Positions 62,839-64,000 of a stretch of DNA of 64,000 bases are shown here, in pieces. The notes under the pieces were generated by a model. It made no database searches and was not told the origin of the DNA. It saw nothing but the letters and a program-made list of their open reading frames with translations. The stretch's first letter is position 1. Every line of letters begins with the position of its first letter. Source of the DNA: an uncultured Kordiimonas sp. Its GTDB lineage: Bacteria; Pseudomonadota; Alphaproteobacteria; Sphingomonadales; Kordiimonadaceae. Made by a program: the position numbers and the translations under genes. Location: the NCBI GenBank assembly GCA_947503575.1, contig CANNDZ010000001.1:248001-312000 (forward strand), read 5' to 3'.

Positions 62839-63621
62839 ATGCAGAAAGTTGGAATATTGGGATGTATGGGCCGCATGGGCCAAGCCCTTGCAGTTGCAAC
62901 GGCCAAGGTTGATGCCTTGTCTCTTGTTGTTGGCTCCGAAAGTCGCGGACACCCCATGGTTGGTGAAACGATGCCAGAAAGTGGTATACCAATTACGGAC
63001 CAACCGGAGGTCGTTTTTGACCTTGCAGATTTGGTAATTGATTTTACACCTCCCGGTCAGACACAGCAGCATGCAAACCTTGCCAGAACACGCGGCGTTA
63101 AGCTTTTGGTGGGTACGACCGGCTTGACAGACCTTGATCATGTTGCCCTTGATCAGGCGGCGGCGGACATACCGGTTATGCAAGCGGGCAACTATTCCCT
63201 TGGAGTTAATCTATTATTGTCTCTGGTTCGGTCGGCGGCCGCCCGACTAGAAAACGGTTGGGATATAGATATTCTGGAAATGCACCACAAGCATAAGGTT
63301 GATGCACCTTCTGGCACCGCTTTAATGTTGGGCGAGGCCGCAGCAGAAGGGCGTGGTCAGCCCCTGGAAGCCCTACGAACGCCAGCGCGTGAAGGCATAA
63401 CAGGTGTCCGCGAAGAAGGCTCGATTGGGTTTGCCGCGCTACGGGGCGGAAGTGTTATCGGGGAACATTCTGTCATTTTTGCCAGCGAAAGCGAGCGGAT
63501 AACCTTATCTCACAAAGCCGAGAATAGAGACCTTTTTGCGCAGGGCGCAGTGACAGCAGCGTCGTGGTTGGCAGACAAAAATGCCGGACGCTACAGCATG
63601 CGTGACATGTTGGGGCTTTAG
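62839..63621 (+). CDS. dapB: 4-hydroxy-tetrahydrodipicolinate reductase
   Basis: A 260-residue NAD(P)H enzyme of lysine and meso-diaminopimelate synthesis, hence of peptidoglycan supply. The cofactor site is VGILGCMGRMGQALAVATA; next come VIDFTPPGQTQQHANLART, LLVGTTGLTDLDHVAL, the catalytic EMHHKHKVDAPSGTALMLGE, and the substrate region GSIGFAALRGGSVIGEHSVI. ATG 62839 is chosen, with AAGG upstream. A DUF350 gene follows 30 bases later. Confidence 0.97.
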   Translation: MQKVGILGCMGRMGQALAVATAKVDALSLVVGSESRGHPMVGETMPESGIPITDQPEVVFDLADLVIDFTPPGQTQQHANLARTRGVKLLVGTTGLTDLDHVALDQAAADIPVMQAGNYSLGVNLLLSLVRSAAARLENGWDIDILEMHHKHKVDAPSGTALMLGEAAAEGRGQPLEALRTPAREGITGVREEGSIGFAALRGGSVIGEHSVIFASESERITLSHKAENRDLFAQGAVTAASWLADKNAGRYSMRDMLGL

Positions 63622-63651
63622 CGTGCTTTGCTGCCTCAAAGGAGAAATGCG

Positions 63652-64000
63652 ATGAATGAAGCCATGTTGGCTCTGTGGGCCGGGCTTCCGGTATTTCTGG
63701 TTCATTCAGCGACAAGCCTTCTGATCCTGTTTGTTGGTGTTGCCATTTATATAAAACTGACGAAACACGATGAGCTTGTGTTGATACGCGCAGGTAACTC
63801 AGCGGCCTCTCTATCTCTTGGCGGTGCGATAGTAGGCCTTGCTCTGCCGCTGGCATTTTCGCTCGCTGCTTCTGTGTCGCTATGGGATTTATTTATTTGG
63901 GGCGTGGTTGCTCTTTTGCTTCAGTTGATTGCTTTCAGGATGACAGACCTGTTCCTCAAAGACATTTCAACCCGCATTGAGACCGGGGATATGGCTGCTG
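63652..64000 (+). CDS. DUF350 family membrane protein, 3' partial
   Basis: The gene runs off the window edge after 116 residues. It has a strong GGAG before ATG 63652. The translation contains a hydrophobic helix with IYIKLTKHDELVLIRAGNSA, ASLSLGGAIVGLALPLAFSL, and SLWDLFIWGVVALLLQLIAF, followed by RIETGDMAA. These match DUF350, a two-repeat membrane family of unknown function. Confidence 0.85.
   Translation, partial: MNEAMLALWAGLPVFLVHSATSLLILFVGVAIYIKLTKHDELVLIRAGNSAASLSLGGAIVGLALPLAFSLAASVSLWDLFIWGVVALLLQLIAFRMTDLFLKDISTRIETGDMAA

Noticed and set aside
1-64000. Prophage, insertion sequence or CRISPR array
   Set aside because: I found no transposase, integrase, phage structural gene or regularly spaced repeat anywhere in the window.

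Overview
This 64 kb window looks like the replication-origin-proximal part of an alphaproteobacterial chromosome. The reasons are the gene order mnmE-mnmG-rsmG-parA-parB, rho-hemJ-hemE followed by an AT-rich gap with DnaA boxes and then the PEP-synthase/PPDK regulator-maf-aroE-coaE-dnaQ, a class I lysyl-tRNA synthetase, HemJ in place of HemG/HemY, and an alphaproteobacterial RpoH-type promoter in front of dnaK. Content looks moderate in GC with a typical dense layout. A marine lineage such as Kordiimonadales is possible, but I cannot fix the order from sequence reading alone. I see no phage, insertion sequence or CRISPR array.

Layout. 1-3.7 kb: a D-Ala-D-Ala ligase-like ATP-grasp gene (cut by the window edge), an alpha/beta hydrolase and a membrane-anchored Mur ligase, translationally coupled in part; this is the least ordinary metabolic cluster. 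3.7-9.8 kb: TPR protein, YeeZ-like epimerase, universal stress protein, DUF2333, DUF952-pyrD and a SprA-like putative metalloprotease. 9.9-11.5 kb: an ECF sigma factor, a one-pass membrane protein and a periplasmic metal-sensor-like protein, arranged like CnrH/CnrY/CnrX. 11.7-21.2 kb: ugd, MATE exporter, arsC, tRNA-Gly(CCC), metZ, apaG, trkH, a TPR-like periplasmic protein, cytochrome b561 with two YceI proteins, and a TerB-like protein. 21.3-28.4 kb: a DUF6492 protein coupled to a DinG-type helicase, lysK, and a hydrolase-membrane protein-XRE regulator operon with two matching operator palindromes over its promoter.

28.4-36.9 kb: hrcA-grpE, rph-rdgB-hemW, a penicillin-binding-protein-activator-like lipoprotein, rsmI-yraN and gshB. 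36.9-42.7 kb: parB, parA, rsmG, mnmG and mnmE, with three parS sites inside or between these genes. 42.9-48.2 kb: ogt, a dienelactone hydrolase, a quinone oxidoreductase, rho, hemJ and hemE. 48.2-48.8 kb: predicted oriC. 48.8-54.8 kb: pyruvate dikinase regulator, maf, aroE, coaE, dnaQ, an AT-rich orphan membrane gene and two tandem signal peptidase I genes. 55-58.4 kb: dnaK-dnaJ behind a heat-shock promoter. 58.5-64 kb: a serine beta-lactamase-like hydrolase, a TetR regulator with a candidate operator, a beta-helix protein with its diheme cytochrome partner, dapB and the start of a DUF350 membrane protein.

Functionally the window joins chromosome replication and segregation (oriC, ParABS), the heat-shock chaperone set (hrcA-grpE and dnaK-dnaJ), heme synthesis (hemW, hemJ, hemE) and several small regulated accessory modules. 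The most interesting leads are the Ddl/hydrolase/membrane Mur ligase cluster, the Cnr-like sigma module, the XRE double operator, and the beta-helix/diheme cytochrome pair with its own regulator.
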